DNA from: Pseudomonadota bacterium
GTDB taxonomy: Bacteria; Pseudomonadota; Gammaproteobacteria; Burkholderiales; Rhodocyclaceae
DNA length: 64,000 bases
Reading direction: 5' to 3'
Assembly: GCA_018241665.1 (NCBI GenBank)
Contig: JAFEDK010000005.1
Location: 186,001-250,000, forward strand
Part shown: positions 46,558 to 55,808 of the stretch, piece by piece
Layout: the number at the start of each line of letters is the position of its first letter
Position numbering within the stretch: the first letter of the stretch is position 1
Translations under genes and position numbers: made by a program
The notes under the pieces: generated by a model
Seen by the model: the letters and a program-made list of their open reading frames with translations, nothing else
Database searches by the model: none
Told to the model about the DNA's origin: nothing

Positions 46558-46581
46558 GCGGCGGAGCACGCCGCTTTTTTT
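46558..46581 (+). terminator. Terminator after marR
   Basis: GCGGCG/CGCCGC stem, GAGCA loop and a run of T. It separates marR from the efflux operon, which therefore needs its own promoter. Confidence 0.85.
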
Positions 46582-46588
46582 GAAGCAA

Positions 46589-46608
46589 ATACCTGCCTTG
46601 GCAGATAC
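46589..46608. promoter_or_regulatory. MarR-type operator 2 (efflux operon promoter)
   Basis: ATACCTGCC and GGCAGATAC, with core CTGCCTTGGCAG (46593-46604) as a perfect palindrome, about 37 nt before the outer-membrane lipoprotein start. Confidence 0.65.
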
Positions 46609-46644
46609 CGCACAGACAGTTTCAGCCCAATACAGGGAATTCAC

Positions 46645-48066
46645 ATGAAACGACCTCTCGCCCTCTTGCTCCCACTGCTCGGCCTGCTGGCCGCCTGCGC
46701 CAACCCCGGTGGGCTGGCCCCCCGCGCCGAAACCCTGGCCCCGGAACAGCTCGCCGGCACCCGGAGCCTGGCCGATGCCCCCGCCGGAGCCTGGCCGACC
46801 GACAGCTGGTGGTCCGCCTACGGCGACCCGCAACTCGACCGCCTGGCGGCCGACGCGCTGCGCGACAGCCCCAGCCTGACCCTCGCCCGCGCCCGCCTCG
46901 ACCAGGCCCGCGCGATGGCCGGCCTGGCCGCCGCGGCCGACGGTCTGCAGGTCGGCGCCAATGCGGAAGGCGCCCAGCAGCGCCTGTCCGAAAACTACAT
47001 CTTCCCGCCCGGCCTCGGCGGGCGTTACACCAGCCTCAACCGGGCTGCGCTGGATTTCAGCCTCGACCTGGATTTCTGGGGCCGCAACCGCGCCGCACTG
47101 GACGCCGCCGTCGGCCAGGCCCGTGCCGCGCAGGCTGAAGCCGCCGGCGCCCGCCTGGTACTGGCCAGCGCGGTGACGCGCGCCTACCTGCAGTTCGATC
47201 GCCTGTACCAGCTGCACGCCATCGCCGACGCCACCGTTCGCCAGCGCGAGAAACTGCAGGAGCTGGTCCGCCTTCGCCTGAAGGCCGGCCTCGAGAACCA
47301 GGCCGACCTGCGCCAGGCCGACGCCGGCATCTCCGCGGCCCGCGCCGAACGCAGCGCCCTCGACGTGCAACTGGCGCTGGTCCGCAATCAGCTGGCCGCC
47401 CTCACCGGCCACGGCCCCGACGCCGGCCTCGACCTCACGCCGCCGGCCCTGCGCGACGTCGCCGCAACGCTGCCGAGCCAGCTGCCGGCCGACCTCCTCG
47501 GCCGCCGGCCGGACGTGAACGCCCAGCGCTGGCGCGTCGAGGCCAGCCGCCGCGAGAGCGACGCCGCCCGTGCCGACTTCTACCCGAACGTCAATCTCAG
47601 CGCCTTCGTCGGCCTGCAGTCCATCGGCCTGTCCAATCTCTTCGAAGGCGGCAGCCGCATGCTCGGCGTCGGCCCGGCGATCCACCTGCCGGTGTTCGAC
47701 AGCGGCCGCCTGCGCAGCCGCCTGGCCGAACGCAACGCCGAACAGGACGTGGCCATCGCCCAGTACAACGCCACCCTCGTCGATGCCCTCCGCGACGTGG
47801 CCGACCAGCTCGCCAGCTGGCGCGGCGCCGACATCGAAGGGCGCGACCAGCAAGCCGCGCTGGCCCGCTACGAGGACGCCTGGCGCCTCACCGAAGTGCG
47901 CTACAAGGCTGGCCTCGCCAGCTACACGGCGGTTCTCGCCGCCGAAACCCCCTTGCTCGCCCAGCGCCGCCTCACCGCGGAGCTGCGCACCCGCCGCCTC
48001 GACGCCAGCGCCGGCCTGGCCCGCGCGCTGGGCGGCGGCTATCTGCCCACCAACACGTCCCACTGA
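46645..48066 (+). CDS. Outer-membrane efflux lipoprotein (NodT type) of the EmrAB-like operon
   Basis: A 473-residue TolC-type channel with lipobox LLAAC (signal peptide of about 18 residues). The family landmarks SWWSAYGDPQLDRLAADAL and LPVFDSGRLRSRLAERNAEQD are present, and RRPDVNAQRWRVEASRRESDAARADFYPNVNLSAF marks the second repeat. It is the first gene of a three-gene drug-efflux operon, 23 nt before the adaptor gene, and follows marR with an operator-like palindrome between. Codon use is normal. Confidence 0.93.
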   Translation: MKRPLALLLPLLGLLAACANPGGLAPRAETLAPEQLAGTRSLADAPAGAWPTDSWWSAYGDPQLDRLAADALRDSPSLTLARARLDQARAMAGLAAAADGLQVGANAEGAQQRLSENYIFPPGLGGRYTSLNRAALDFSLDLDFWGRNRAALDAAVGQARAAQAEAAGARLVLASAVTRAYLQFDRLYQLHAIADATVRQREKLQELVRLRLKAGLENQADLRQADAGISAARAERSALDVQLALVRNQLAALTGHGPDAGLDLTPPALRDVAATLPSQLPADLLGRRPDVNAQRWRVEASRRESDAARADFYPNVNLSAFVGLQSIGLSNLFEGGSRMLGVGPAIHLPVFDSGRLRSRLAERNAEQDVAIAQYNATLVDALRDVADQLASWRGADIEGRDQQAALARYEDAWRLTEVRYKAGLASYTAVLAAETPLLAQRRLTAELRTRRLDASAGLARALGGGYLPTNTSH

Positions 48067-48089
48067 TCCCGCCAAGAAGGAACCGGACC

Positions 48090-49337
48090 ATGACCAGCCC
48101 CGACAGCACCGCTGCAAACACCACCAACGGCAAGCGCAAGCGCAGCCTCATCACCATCGCCGTCGCCTGCGCGCTGGCCGGCGCCGCCTGGGGCGGCTGG
48201 TGGATGACCCACGGCCGCTACCTGGAACACACCGACGACGCCTACGTGGCCGGCAACGTCGTGCAAATCACCCCGCAGGTGGCCGGAACGGTGGTCTCCA
48301 TCGACGCCGACGACACCCAGCTGGTGAAGGCTGGCCAGCCGCTGGTGCGCCTCGACGACGCGGATGCCCGCGTCGCGCTGCAACAGGCCGAAGCCCAGCT
48401 CGGCCAGACGGTGCGGGAAGTGCGCGCGCTGTACGCCGGCGGCGGCGCCCTCGAAGCGGCGGTGAAGCAGAAGGAGGCCGATCTCGCCAAGGCCAGGGAC
48501 GACCTGGCCCGCCGCCAGCAGGTGGCCGGCACCGGCGCCGTCGCGGCCGAAGAAATCGAGCACGCCCGCGCCGCGCTGCGCGCCGCCGAAACCGCCGTGC
48601 AGACGGCCCGTGAACAACTCGCCACCAACCGTGTGCAGACCAGCGGCACCCGCGTCGACAGCCACCCCAACGTGTTGCGGGCGGCGGCCAAGGTCGAGGA
48701 AAGCTACCTGGCCTTCGCGCGCAGCGTGGTGCCCGCGCCACTCGGCGGCCTCGTCGCCCGCCGCGCGGTGCAGGTCGGCCAGCGCGTGGCAGCCGGTGCG
48801 CCGCTGATGGCAGTGGTGCCGCTAGAACAGGTGTGGGTGGACGCCAACTTCAAGGAGAGCCAGCTCGGCCGCATGCGCATCGGCCAGCCGGTCAGCCTGA
48901 GCGCCGATGTGTACGGCTCCAAGGTCGAATACCACGGCAAGATCGCCGGCCTGGCTGCCGGCACCGGCGCCGCCTTCGCGCTGCTGCCCGCCCAGAACGC
49001 CAGCGGCAACTGGATCAAGGTGGTGCAGCGGGTGCCGGTGCGGATCAGCCTCGACCCGCAGGAACTCGCCGCCCATCCGCTGCGCATCGGCCTGTCGATG
49101 CAGGTGGAGGTGGATCTCCATGAAGAGGGCGACGCCCCGCTCGGCGTCGCGCCGACCGCGCCTGTCGCCCAGACCGACGTCTTCGCCGACCTGGGCAAGG
49201 CCGCCCGCGAACGCATCCGCGCGATCATCTCGGCCAACAACGGCGGACAGACGGCCGAGCTGCAACAGCCCGAGCTCACGCTGCCGAGTATTCCACCGGC
49301 CGCGGCCCTGGCCACTCCGCGCCGCACCCGGGCCTGA
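48090..49337 (+). CDS. emrA: EmrA-like adaptor protein
   Basis: A 415-residue HlyD/EmrA-family membrane fusion protein. One N-terminal membrane helix (about residues 20-38), then HTDDAYVAGNVVQITPQVAGTVVSI, typical for EmrA adaptors of MFS pumps. A coiled-coil hairpin spans about 95-185, followed by APLGGLVARRAVQVGQRVAAGAPLMAVVPLEQVWVDANFKESQL and a C-terminal tail. It joins the EmrB-like pump encoded 3 nt downstream with the outer-membrane channel upstream. Symbol given because all three EmrAB parts are adjacent. Confidence 0.92.
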   Translation: MTSPDSTAANTTNGKRKRSLITIAVACALAGAAWGGWWMTHGRYLEHTDDAYVAGNVVQITPQVAGTVVSIDADDTQLVKAGQPLVRLDDADARVALQQAEAQLGQTVREVRALYAGGGALEAAVKQKEADLAKARDDLARRQQVAGTGAVAAEEIEHARAALRAAETAVQTAREQLATNRVQTSGTRVDSHPNVLRAAAKVEESYLAFARSVVPAPLGGLVARRAVQVGQRVAAGAPLMAVVPLEQVWVDANFKESQLGRMRIGQPVSLSADVYGSKVEYHGKIAGLAAGTGAAFALLPAQNASGNWIKVVQRVPVRISLDPQELAAHPLRIGLSMQVEVDLHEEGDAPLGVAPTAPVAQTDVFADLGKAARERIRAIISANNGGQTAELQQPELTLPSIPPAAALATPRRTRA

Positions 49338-49340
49338 GCG

Positions 49341-50894
49341 ATGAGCGCCACCCCCGCTCCGCTGCCGCCCCTCGAACCGGGGGCGCGCCGGCTGGCCACC
49401 GTGGCCCTGTCGCTGGCGACCTTCATGAACGTGCTGGACACCACCATCGCCAACGTGTCCCTGCCCAACATCGCCGGCGACCTGGGCGTCAGCCCGACCC
49501 AGGGCACCTGGGTCATCACCTCATTCGGCGTCGCCAACGCCATCGCCGTGCCGCTGACCGGCTGGCTCAGCCAGCGCGTCGGGCAGGTGCGCCTGTTCGT
49601 CGCCTCGGTGGTGCTGTTCGTGCTCGCCTCGCTGCTGTGCGGCCTGGCCGGCAGCCTGGAGATGCTGATCGCCGCGCGGGTGCTGCAGGGCGCCGTCGCC
49701 GGGCCGATGATCCCGCTGTCCCAGGCCCTGCTTCTGCAGGCCTACCCGCGGGAAAAGTCCGGCATGGCACTGGCGATGTGGTCGATGACGACCCTGGTCG
49801 CGCCGGTGATGGGCCCCATCCTCGGCGGCTGGCTGTCGGACAATCTGTCCTGGCCGTGGATCTTCTACATCAACGTGCCGGTCGGCATCGGCGCGGCCTG
49901 GATGAGCTGGCAGTTACTGAAACACCGCGAGACGCCAACCCGCCAGCTGCCCATCGACAAGGTGGGCCTGGCACTGCTGGTGATCTGGGTCGGTGCGCTG
50001 CAGATCATGCTCGACAAGGGCAAGGAACTGGACTGGTTCGAGTCCGGCGAGATCGTCGCGCTGGCGGTGGTCACGGTGGTGGGCTTCGCGCTGTTCGTCG
50101 TCTGGGAACTGACCGAGGAACACCCGGTGGTGGATCTGACCCTGTTCGCCCGCCCCAACTTCCTGTTCGGCGTCATCGCACTGGCCACCGCCTACGGGGT
50201 GTTCTTCGGCAACGTGGTGGTGCTGCCCCTGTGGCTGCAGCAATACATGGGCTACACGGCCACCTGGGCCGGGCTGGTGACGGCGCCGATCGGCATCCTG
50301 GCGCTGCTGCTGTCGCCGGTGATCGGCAAGATCCTGCCGCGCACCGATCCACGCCGCCTGGCCACCGTGGCCTTTCTGGTGTTCGCGCTGGTGTCCTTCA
50401 TGCGCTCCGGCTTCTCCACCGACATCGCGCCGGGCAGCATCGTGGTGCCGCAGCTGATCCAGGGCATCGCGATGGCCTGCTTCTTCATCCCGCTGGTGTC
50501 CATCACCCTGTCGGGCCTGCCGATGGAGCGCGTGCCGTCGGCCTCGGGGGTGTCGAACTTCGTGCGGATCACCTGCGGCGCCTTTGGCGCATCGCTGATG
50601 ACAACCCTGTGGGAACGCCGCGCAGCGCTGCACCACGAGCAGCTGGCCGCCCAGGTCAGCGCCTACAACCCGGTTGCCAGCGATACGCTGAACCAGTTGC
50701 AGGCCCAGGGTTTCGATCTGGCGCGCGGCCTCGGCGTGCTGGAGCGCCAGGTCAGCGTGCAGGCCTTCTCGCTGGCCGCCAATGATGTGTTCTGGATGTC
50801 GGGCTGCCTGTTCCTGCTGCTGCTCGTCAGCGTGTGGCTGACCCACCCGACACACGGACGTCCCCCAGCCGGGGGCGGTGATGCAGCCCACTGA
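49341..50894 (+). CDS. emrB: EmrB-like DHA2-family MFS multidrug transporter
   Basis: A 517-residue 14-helix proton-driven exporter. Motifs MNVLDTTIANVSLPNIAGDLG (helix 1), WVITSFGVANAIAVPLTGWLSQRVGQ, RVLQGAVAGPMIPLSQALLLQAYPREKSGMALAMWSM and the GPILGGWL motif C-like segment are characteristic of DHA2. The ATG follows the adaptor stop by 3 nt. Together with the preceding two genes it forms an envelope-spanning efflux system for hydrophobic drugs or uncouplers. The tail ends GGGDAAH and converges on an SDR gene. Confidence 0.94.
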   Translation: MSATPAPLPPLEPGARRLATVALSLATFMNVLDTTIANVSLPNIAGDLGVSPTQGTWVITSFGVANAIAVPLTGWLSQRVGQVRLFVASVVLFVLASLLCGLAGSLEMLIAARVLQGAVAGPMIPLSQALLLQAYPREKSGMALAMWSMTTLVAPVMGPILGGWLSDNLSWPWIFYINVPVGIGAAWMSWQLLKHRETPTRQLPIDKVGLALLVIWVGALQIMLDKGKELDWFESGEIVALAVVTVVGFALFVVWELTEEHPVVDLTLFARPNFLFGVIALATAYGVFFGNVVVLPLWLQQYMGYTATWAGLVTAPIGILALLLSPVIGKILPRTDPRRLATVAFLVFALVSFMRSGFSTDIAPGSIVVPQLIQGIAMACFFIPLVSITLSGLPMERVPSASGVSNFVRITCGAFGASLMTTLWERRAALHHEQLAAQVSAYNPVASDTLNQLQAQGFDLARGLGVLERQVSVQAFSLAANDVFWMSGCLFLLLLVSVWLTHPTHGRPPAGGGDAAH

Positions 50895-50909
50895 GGCAGC
50901 CGGCACAAG

Positions 50910-51677
50910 CTACAGCGGCAAACCCCGCGGCTTGCGTCCGGCCCGCGCGAACAGGCGGTCGAACAGCGGGTTGGGCAGCAGGCGCAGCAGCTTGGCGACC
51001 ACGCCCATCTGCCACGGGATGACGGTGTAGCCGACGCCCGCCTCGATGGCCCGCGCAAAGCGCCGCGCGGCCTCGTCGGCGGGCAGCAGGAAGGGCATCG
51101 GGTAAGGGTTGATGGCGGTCATCGGCGTGTCGATGTAGCCCGGCGCGATGGTCACGACCTTCACGCCGCTGCCCCGCAGTTCGACGCGCAGGCTCTCGAG
51201 ATAAGCGATCGCCGCCGCCTTCGACGCGCTGTAGGCCCCGGCACCGGGCAGGCCGCGGATGCCGGCCACCGAGGCGATGCCGACCAGGCGCCCGCGGCCG
51301 CAGCCCCGCATGGGCGCGACGAAGGGCTGGAAGCTGGCGACCATGCCCAGCACGTTGGTGCGCATCACCCGCTCGAAGGCCGCCAGGTCGTCGGCCTCCT
51401 CGGTCAGCGTGCCCACCGACACGCCGGCGTTGGCAATCACCACATCGGGCACCCCGAAGCGGGCCATGAAATCGGTGGCGGCAGCGGCGAGCGCCCCCGG
51501 CTCCGCCACGTCGAGGCAATACACCGCATGCTCACCGGGCAGGCTGGCGGCCAGTCCGGCCAGCACCTCGCGACGCCGCCCGACCAGGCCCAGGCTGGCC
51601 CCGGCGGCCGCGTAATGGCGTGCCAGCGCGGCACCGATGCCGCTCGAGGCGCCGGTGATGAAGACGCGGAGAGTCAC
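50910..51677 (-). CDS. Short-chain dehydrogenase/reductase
   Basis: A 255-residue classical SDR: VFITGASSGIGAALARHYA (TGxxxGxG), NAGVS, catalytic Ser in VGIASVAG, Tyr and Lys in GAYSASKAAA. It is NAD(P)-dependent; substrate unknown. A GTG start at 51677 gives the standard N-terminus, though an ATG at 51728 would add a proline-rich leader. It is the last gene of the argS-SPOR-dsbA-SDR series on this strand. The C-terminal hydrophobic RLLRLLPNPLFDRLFARAG may associate with a membrane. Confidence 0.85.
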   Translation of the reverse strand: MTLRVFITGASSGIGAALARHYAAAGASLGLVGRRREVLAGLAASLPGEHAVYCLDVAEPGALAAAATDFMARFGVPDVVIANAGVSVGTLTEEADDLAAFERVMRTNVLGMVASFQPFVAPMRGCGRGRLVGIASVAGIRGLPGAGAYSASKAAAIAYLESLRVELRGSGVKVVTIAPGYIDTPMTAINPYPMPFLLPADEAARRFARAIEAGVGYTVIPWQMGVVAKLLRLLPNPLFDRLFARAGRKPRGLPL

Positions 51678-51752
51678 GGGGAGAAAGGCGGGGAAGGGAA
51701 AACGGGGGAAAGGGCCTGGCGGCGGCATCGACGCCGCCGCGGCCGGAGTGGC

Positions 51753-52394
51753 TTACTTGCGGCCTTGTTCGCCGCGGGCGCGGACGATCAGCTGGTCGGC
51801 GATCTTCAGCGCGTTCTCGTGGGTCCCCGCGATGGAGCCGGAGGTGAAGTACTTGCCGTCGACGGCCAGCGTCGGCACGCCCTGGATCTTGTAGTCGCGG
51901 CCGAGCTTCTCGATGCGCTGCAGGCCGACCTGCACGCCGAAGGAGCGGTAGGCGTCGAGGAACTTCTTGCCGTCGATGCCCTTCTTGACCGCCCATTCCT
52001 GGGCGCCCGCCTCGGTGTGCAGGGGCTGCTTGTCGGTCTGCACGGCCTCGAAGATCTGCCCGTGCAGGCGGGCCAGGTCGCCGGTGGCGGCCAGCGTCAG
52101 GTGCAGGCGTGCCAGCCCGGTCAGCTGGGGGTTGCCCCAGGTCACGGGTACGCGGTGGAAATAAACGTCGGCCGGGAGCTTCTTGAGCCACAGCTCCAGC
52201 AGCGGATCGAAGGCGCGGCAGTGCGGGCAGCCGTAATGGAAGAACTCGATCACCTCAACCTTGCCCTTGGCCTCGGTCGGCTGCGGCGGCGACACCAGTT
52301 CGAAACCGCCACTGTTCTGGGCCAGGACAGGCCGCCCGAGGAGGCCGATGGCCGCCGCGGCGGAAAGCTGTTTGAGGACATCACGACGCTGCAT
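51753..52394 (-). CDS. dsbA: DsbA thiol:disulfide interchange protein with Tat-type signal
   Basis: A 213-residue periplasmic oxidase that makes disulfide bonds. The active site is FHYGCPHCRAF (C56, C59, the CPHC of DsbA) and the cis-Pro loop is GVPTLAV. The signal sequence begins MQRRDVLKQLSAAAAIG, which has a twin-arginine RR-x-x-LK motif, whereas most DsbA proteins use Sec/SRP. AGGAG lies upstream of the ATG. The gene follows a SPOR protein gene by 29 nt. Confidence 0.93.
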   Translation of the reverse strand: MQRRDVLKQLSAAAAIGLLGRPVLAQNSGGFELVSPPQPTEAKGKVEVIEFFHYGCPHCRAFDPLLELWLKKLPADVYFHRVPVTWGNPQLTGLARLHLTLAATGDLARLHGQIFEAVQTDKQPLHTEAGAQEWAVKKGIDGKKFLDAYRSFGVQVGLQRIEKLGRDYKIQGVPTLAVDGKYFTSGSIAGTHENALKIADQLIVRARGEQGRK

Positions 52395-52423
52395 TACGGT
52401 TTCTCCTTGAATCGGCAAAGCAC

Positions 52424-53170
52424 TCATTGAGCGGTGCCGGCCGGCTTTGGTTCCTTGGGCTTGATCCGGACGATGGCGGCATTGATGCCGCTGGATGCCA
52501 GCTGCTGCTTGGCCTTGTTCATTTCATCGGCGCCGAGGTAGGGGCCGGTCCTGACCCGATGCACGGTGCCCTTGTCGGGCACATCCACCTTCTGCACGCT
52601 GGCCTCCACCCCCATCAACGCAAGACGCGCCTTCAGGTTGTCCGCCTCGGACGGATCCTCGAAGGAGCCCGCCTGCAGATAGAACTTCTCGGGCGTCACC
52701 GGCTTGTCGAGCAGCGCAGCCTCGGCCTTGGCGCGTTCGGCATCGGCCTTGGCCTTGTCACCCTTCGGCAACTCGGCCGGCTTGGCGCCGGGCTTGTCGG
52801 TCTTCTCGGGCTTGGCCGGCCGGATGTCCTCGGTGGTTTCCTCGGGCTTGCCCGGCGCCGGCAGCGCATCGGTGCCCTTCGGCAGCACGTTGTAGAAGTC
52901 GAAGCGCGGCTTCTCCACCGGTTTGTCGCCGGCCTTGCCGGGCAGCGCGATGGGTTCGCTGCTCTGTGGCTTGGGCGGCGGCGGCGGAGCGACCGGCTTG
53001 TCTTCCTGCTTCGGCTTCTGGAACGGCGACGCCGACGTGAAGTACAGCGCAATCCCCGCCGCGACCAGGGCGCCGAGGATCAGGCCGACGAAGATACCGA
53101 CCAGGGTGCTGCCCCGGCTGCCTGATTTCGGCTTGTTGGTCGGAAGACGGGGTTTGAGGTCACGGCTCAT
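52424..53170 (-). CDS. SPOR-domain protein
   Basis: A 248-residue single-pass protein, N-in topology. One membrane helix (about residues 24-45), a long proline/lysine-rich linker (46-165) and a C-terminal SPOR domain (about 170-240: KFYLQAGSFEDPSEADNLKARL, VHRVRTGPYLGADEMNKAKQQL). SPOR domains bind denuded peptidoglycan glycan at the septum, as in FtsN. Here it lies between argS and dsbA, a layout common in betaproteobacteria. It is probably a cell-division or cell-wall protein. Confidence 0.9.
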   Translation of the reverse strand: MSRDLKPRLPTNKPKSGSRGSTLVGIFVGLILGALVAAGIALYFTSASPFQKPKQEDKPVAPPPPPKPQSSEPIALPGKAGDKPVEKPRFDFYNVLPKGTDALPAPGKPEETTEDIRPAKPEKTDKPGAKPAELPKGDKAKADAERAKAEAALLDKPVTPEKFYLQAGSFEDPSEADNLKARLALMGVEASVQKVDVPDKGTVHRVRTGPYLGADEMNKAKQQLASSGINAAIVRIKPKEPKPAGTAQ

Positions 53171-53188
53171 GAACGACGGGTCCGGCGA

Positions 53189-54922
53189 TTACATGGATTC
53201 GGGGGCGGAAACACCAAGCAGGCGCAGGCCGTTGCGGATCACCTCGCGCACCGCGGCAGCCAGGGCCAGGCGGGCCAGCTTGAGGCCTTCGTCATCCACC
53301 AGCATGCGCTCGGCATTGTAGTAACTGTGGAACTCTCCGGCCAGATCCTTCAGATAGAAGGCGATCTGGTGCGGGGCGTAGTCGGCGGCGGCGCTGCGAA
53401 CAACTTCCGGGAAGGCGGTCAGGCGCGCGCACAGGGCCAGCTCGCGCTCGTTGTCGAGGCGGCCCAGGTCGGCCTCGAGCAGGTCGGCCGGCGTACCGCT
53501 CCACTGGTTGAGCACCGAGCACAGGCGGGCATGGGCGTACTGGATGTAATACACCGGGTTCTCGTTGCTCTGGCTCTTGGCCAGGTCGAGGTCGAAGTCC
53601 AGGTGCTGGTCGGCCTTGCGCAGCACGTAGAAGAAGCGGCAGGCGTCGTTGCCGACCTCCTTGCGCAACTCGCGCAGCGTGACGAACTCGCCGGAGCGGG
53701 TGGACATCGCCGCCTTCTGGCCGTCGCGGTACAGCACCGCGAACTGCACCAGCGCCACGTCGAGCTTCTCGGGCGGCAGGCCGAGGGCCTGCAGGGCACC
53801 CTTCACGCGCGGGATGTAGCCGTGGTGGTCGGCACCCCAGATGTCGATGATGCGGTCGAAGCCGCGCTCGTACTTGTTGGCGTGGTAGGCGATGTCGGAC
53901 GCGAAATAGGTGAACAGGCCGTTCTCGCGCTGCACGACGCGGTCCTTCTCGTCGCCGAAGGCGGTGGAGCGGAACCACTTGGCGCCATCCTGCTCGTACA
54001 GGTGGCCGCCGGCTTCCAGCGCGGTGACGGCCTTCTCGACCAGGCCGGTGTCGAACAGGGAGCGCTCGGAGAACCACTTGTCGAAGCTCACGCCGAACTC
54101 GCCCAGATCCTCGCGGCCCTCGCCGAGCTGCTCGGTGAGTGCAAAGCCATGCACCCAGGCGTAGTCGGAGCCGAGCAGGTTCTTGGCGTTGGCGATCAGC
54201 GCGTCCAGATGGCCTTCCTTGTCGGCCTCGACGGACGGCGCACCGGCCAGCACGTCGGCGGCGGACACCTTGGCGAAGCGGTCGGCGTGGGATTCCTTGA
54301 TCTGCGCCGCCATGTCCTTCACGTAGTCGCCTTGGTAGGCGTTGGGCGGGAAGGCCACGCTGATGCCGAACAGATCGAGATAGCGCAGCCAGGTGGACAG
54401 CGCCAGGATGTCCATCTGCCGGCCGGCGTCGTTGATGTAGTACTCGCGGGTGACTTCGAAACCGGCGAAGTCGAGCACGTCGGACAGGGACGCACCGTAG
54501 GCCGCGCCGCGGCCGTGGCCGACGTGCAGCGGGCCGGTGGGGTTGGCGGAGACGAATTCCACCTGCACCTTGACGCCGCTCTTGTCGCCGCGGCCGAAAG
54601 CCTCGCCGCGCTCGAGCACGCTGCGCACGACGGCGGTCTTGGCGTCGGAGACCAGCGTGAAGTTGATGAAGCCGGCGCCGGCCACTTCGGCCTTGGCGAC
54701 CAGGTCGGACTTGGGCAGTTCGGCCAGCAGCAGGTTGGCCAGCTCGCGCGGATTGCGCTTCAGCGGCTTGGCCAGCTGCAGCGCCAGGTTGCTTGCAAAA
54801 TCACCATGGCCGGCCTGCTTGGGGCGTTCCAGGTTGATGGGGGTTTCGGCCTGTTCGGGGGCGACGCTCAACAGGGCGGCGCGCAGGAGGTCGGCAAGCT
54901 GGGTTTTGGAATCGGCGCTCAT
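53189..54922 (-). CDS. argS: Arginyl-tRNA synthetase
   Basis: A 577-residue class I synthetase. The HIGH motif appears as GPLHVGHGRG and the DALR C-terminal anticodon domain as AFYLKDLAGEFHSYYN. The N-terminal Add-1 domain includes PKQAGHGDFASNLALQLAK. As in many ArgRS proteins, no canonical KMSKS is present; AAMSTRSG is in its place. Length matches the family. The ATG at 54922 gives MSADSKTQL. It heads the argS-SPOR-dsbA unit with an 18 nt gap to the SPOR gene. Confidence 0.96.
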   Translation of the reverse strand: MSADSKTQLADLLRAALLSVAPEQAETPINLERPKQAGHGDFASNLALQLAKPLKRNPRELANLLLAELPKSDLVAKAEVAGAGFINFTLVSDAKTAVVRSVLERGEAFGRGDKSGVKVQVEFVSANPTGPLHVGHGRGAAYGASLSDVLDFAGFEVTREYYINDAGRQMDILALSTWLRYLDLFGISVAFPPNAYQGDYVKDMAAQIKESHADRFAKVSAADVLAGAPSVEADKEGHLDALIANAKNLLGSDYAWVHGFALTEQLGEGREDLGEFGVSFDKWFSERSLFDTGLVEKAVTALEAGGHLYEQDGAKWFRSTAFGDEKDRVVQRENGLFTYFASDIAYHANKYERGFDRIIDIWGADHHGYIPRVKGALQALGLPPEKLDVALVQFAVLYRDGQKAAMSTRSGEFVTLRELRKEVGNDACRFFYVLRKADQHLDFDLDLAKSQSNENPVYYIQYAHARLCSVLNQWSGTPADLLEADLGRLDNERELALCARLTAFPEVVRSAAADYAPHQIAFYLKDLAGEFHSYYNAERMLVDDEGLKLARLALAAAVREVIRNGLRLLGVSAPESM

Positions 54923-55076
54923 GGCAAACACTGCGACTAAAAGCACAGGATTATATCCAAGCAGGCGTTACCACGGCGGGACGCCGGTGCGGCGGCGGTA
55001 ACAAAGTACGACCGGCATGGCAAAAATCATGTCCTTGCCCTATCTTTGCAGCCTGTGTGCGCAGCCGGAAACGACC

Positions 55077-55736
55077 GTGAGCCTCTTCCGACCGACCATC
55101 CTCCTGACCAGCCTGCTCGCCGCTGCCGCGGCTCGCGCCGAGCCCGCCACGCTGCACTGGCCGGTGCCGATGCCTGCCGGCGCGGGCTGGCGCATCATCG
55201 ACTTGCGGGAGGGCCAGGGCGTCCGCCACGAGGAATACCTGCCCCGCGGCCAAGGCCTGGAGGACTACCGCGACCGCATCCTGGTGCAGCGCTTCGCCGC
55301 CCAGGACATGGGCCCCGACAGCTATCTCGCTTATATCGCCGCCGGGCTGGCACGGCATTGCGCCGGCTTCACCACCAGCGGAATGGTCAGCGCAATGCGC
55401 GATGGACTGCCCAGCGCCACCCGCACGGCCTACTGCAGCAACTTCCAGAACCGTCCCTACGGCTATGTCATCGCCCAGAAGGCGATCCGCGATGGCGAGC
55501 ACCTGTTCGTCGTCGAACGGGAATGGCGCGTGCCCCCTTTCTCGATCGACGACGCCGGCATGGCCAGCCTCAGTTTTGGCAGCCCCGACGAAGACGCGGC
55601 GTTGAAGCGGGAGATCCAGCTGGCCACCCGCTGGCTGCTGGAGCAGGTGCAGCCGGGCCGCAGCGCGCCCCCTCCCGTTGCGGCCACGCCGGAGCCGCCT
55701 CCGAAAACGCCAGCGCGCCCCGCCAAGCGGCGCTGA
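55077..55736 (+). CDS. Exported protein, CNP1-like, unknown function
   Basis: A 219-residue protein with a signal peptide (LTSLLAAAAARAEPA, cleavage after residue 22). The mature part has WPVPMPAGAGWRIIDLREGQG, HEEYLPRGQGLEDYRDRILVQRF and a central LARHCAGFTT with YCSNFQNRPYGYV, giving two or three Cys. The tail is Pro-rich (PEPPPKTPARPAKRR). It may resemble the CNP1-like family, but I am not sure. GTG at 55077 is preferred for the signal peptide; ATGs at 55017 and 55029 are possible. No functional partner is evident. Confidence 0.6.
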   Translation: MSLFRPTILLTSLLAAAAARAEPATLHWPVPMPAGAGWRIIDLREGQGVRHEEYLPRGQGLEDYRDRILVQRFAAQDMGPDSYLAYIAAGLARHCAGFTTSGMVSAMRDGLPSATRTAYCSNFQNRPYGYVIAQKAIRDGEHLFVVEREWRVPPFSIDDAGMASLSFGSPDEDAALKREIQLATRWLLEQVQPGRSAPPPVAATPEPPPKTPARPAKRR

Positions 55737-55808
55737 CGACCCACCTCGCCGGCTTTCGTCGCCCGGCCTTTCCGGGCACAATCCGCGTTTTCCTTTTCTA
55801 CAGCCGCC

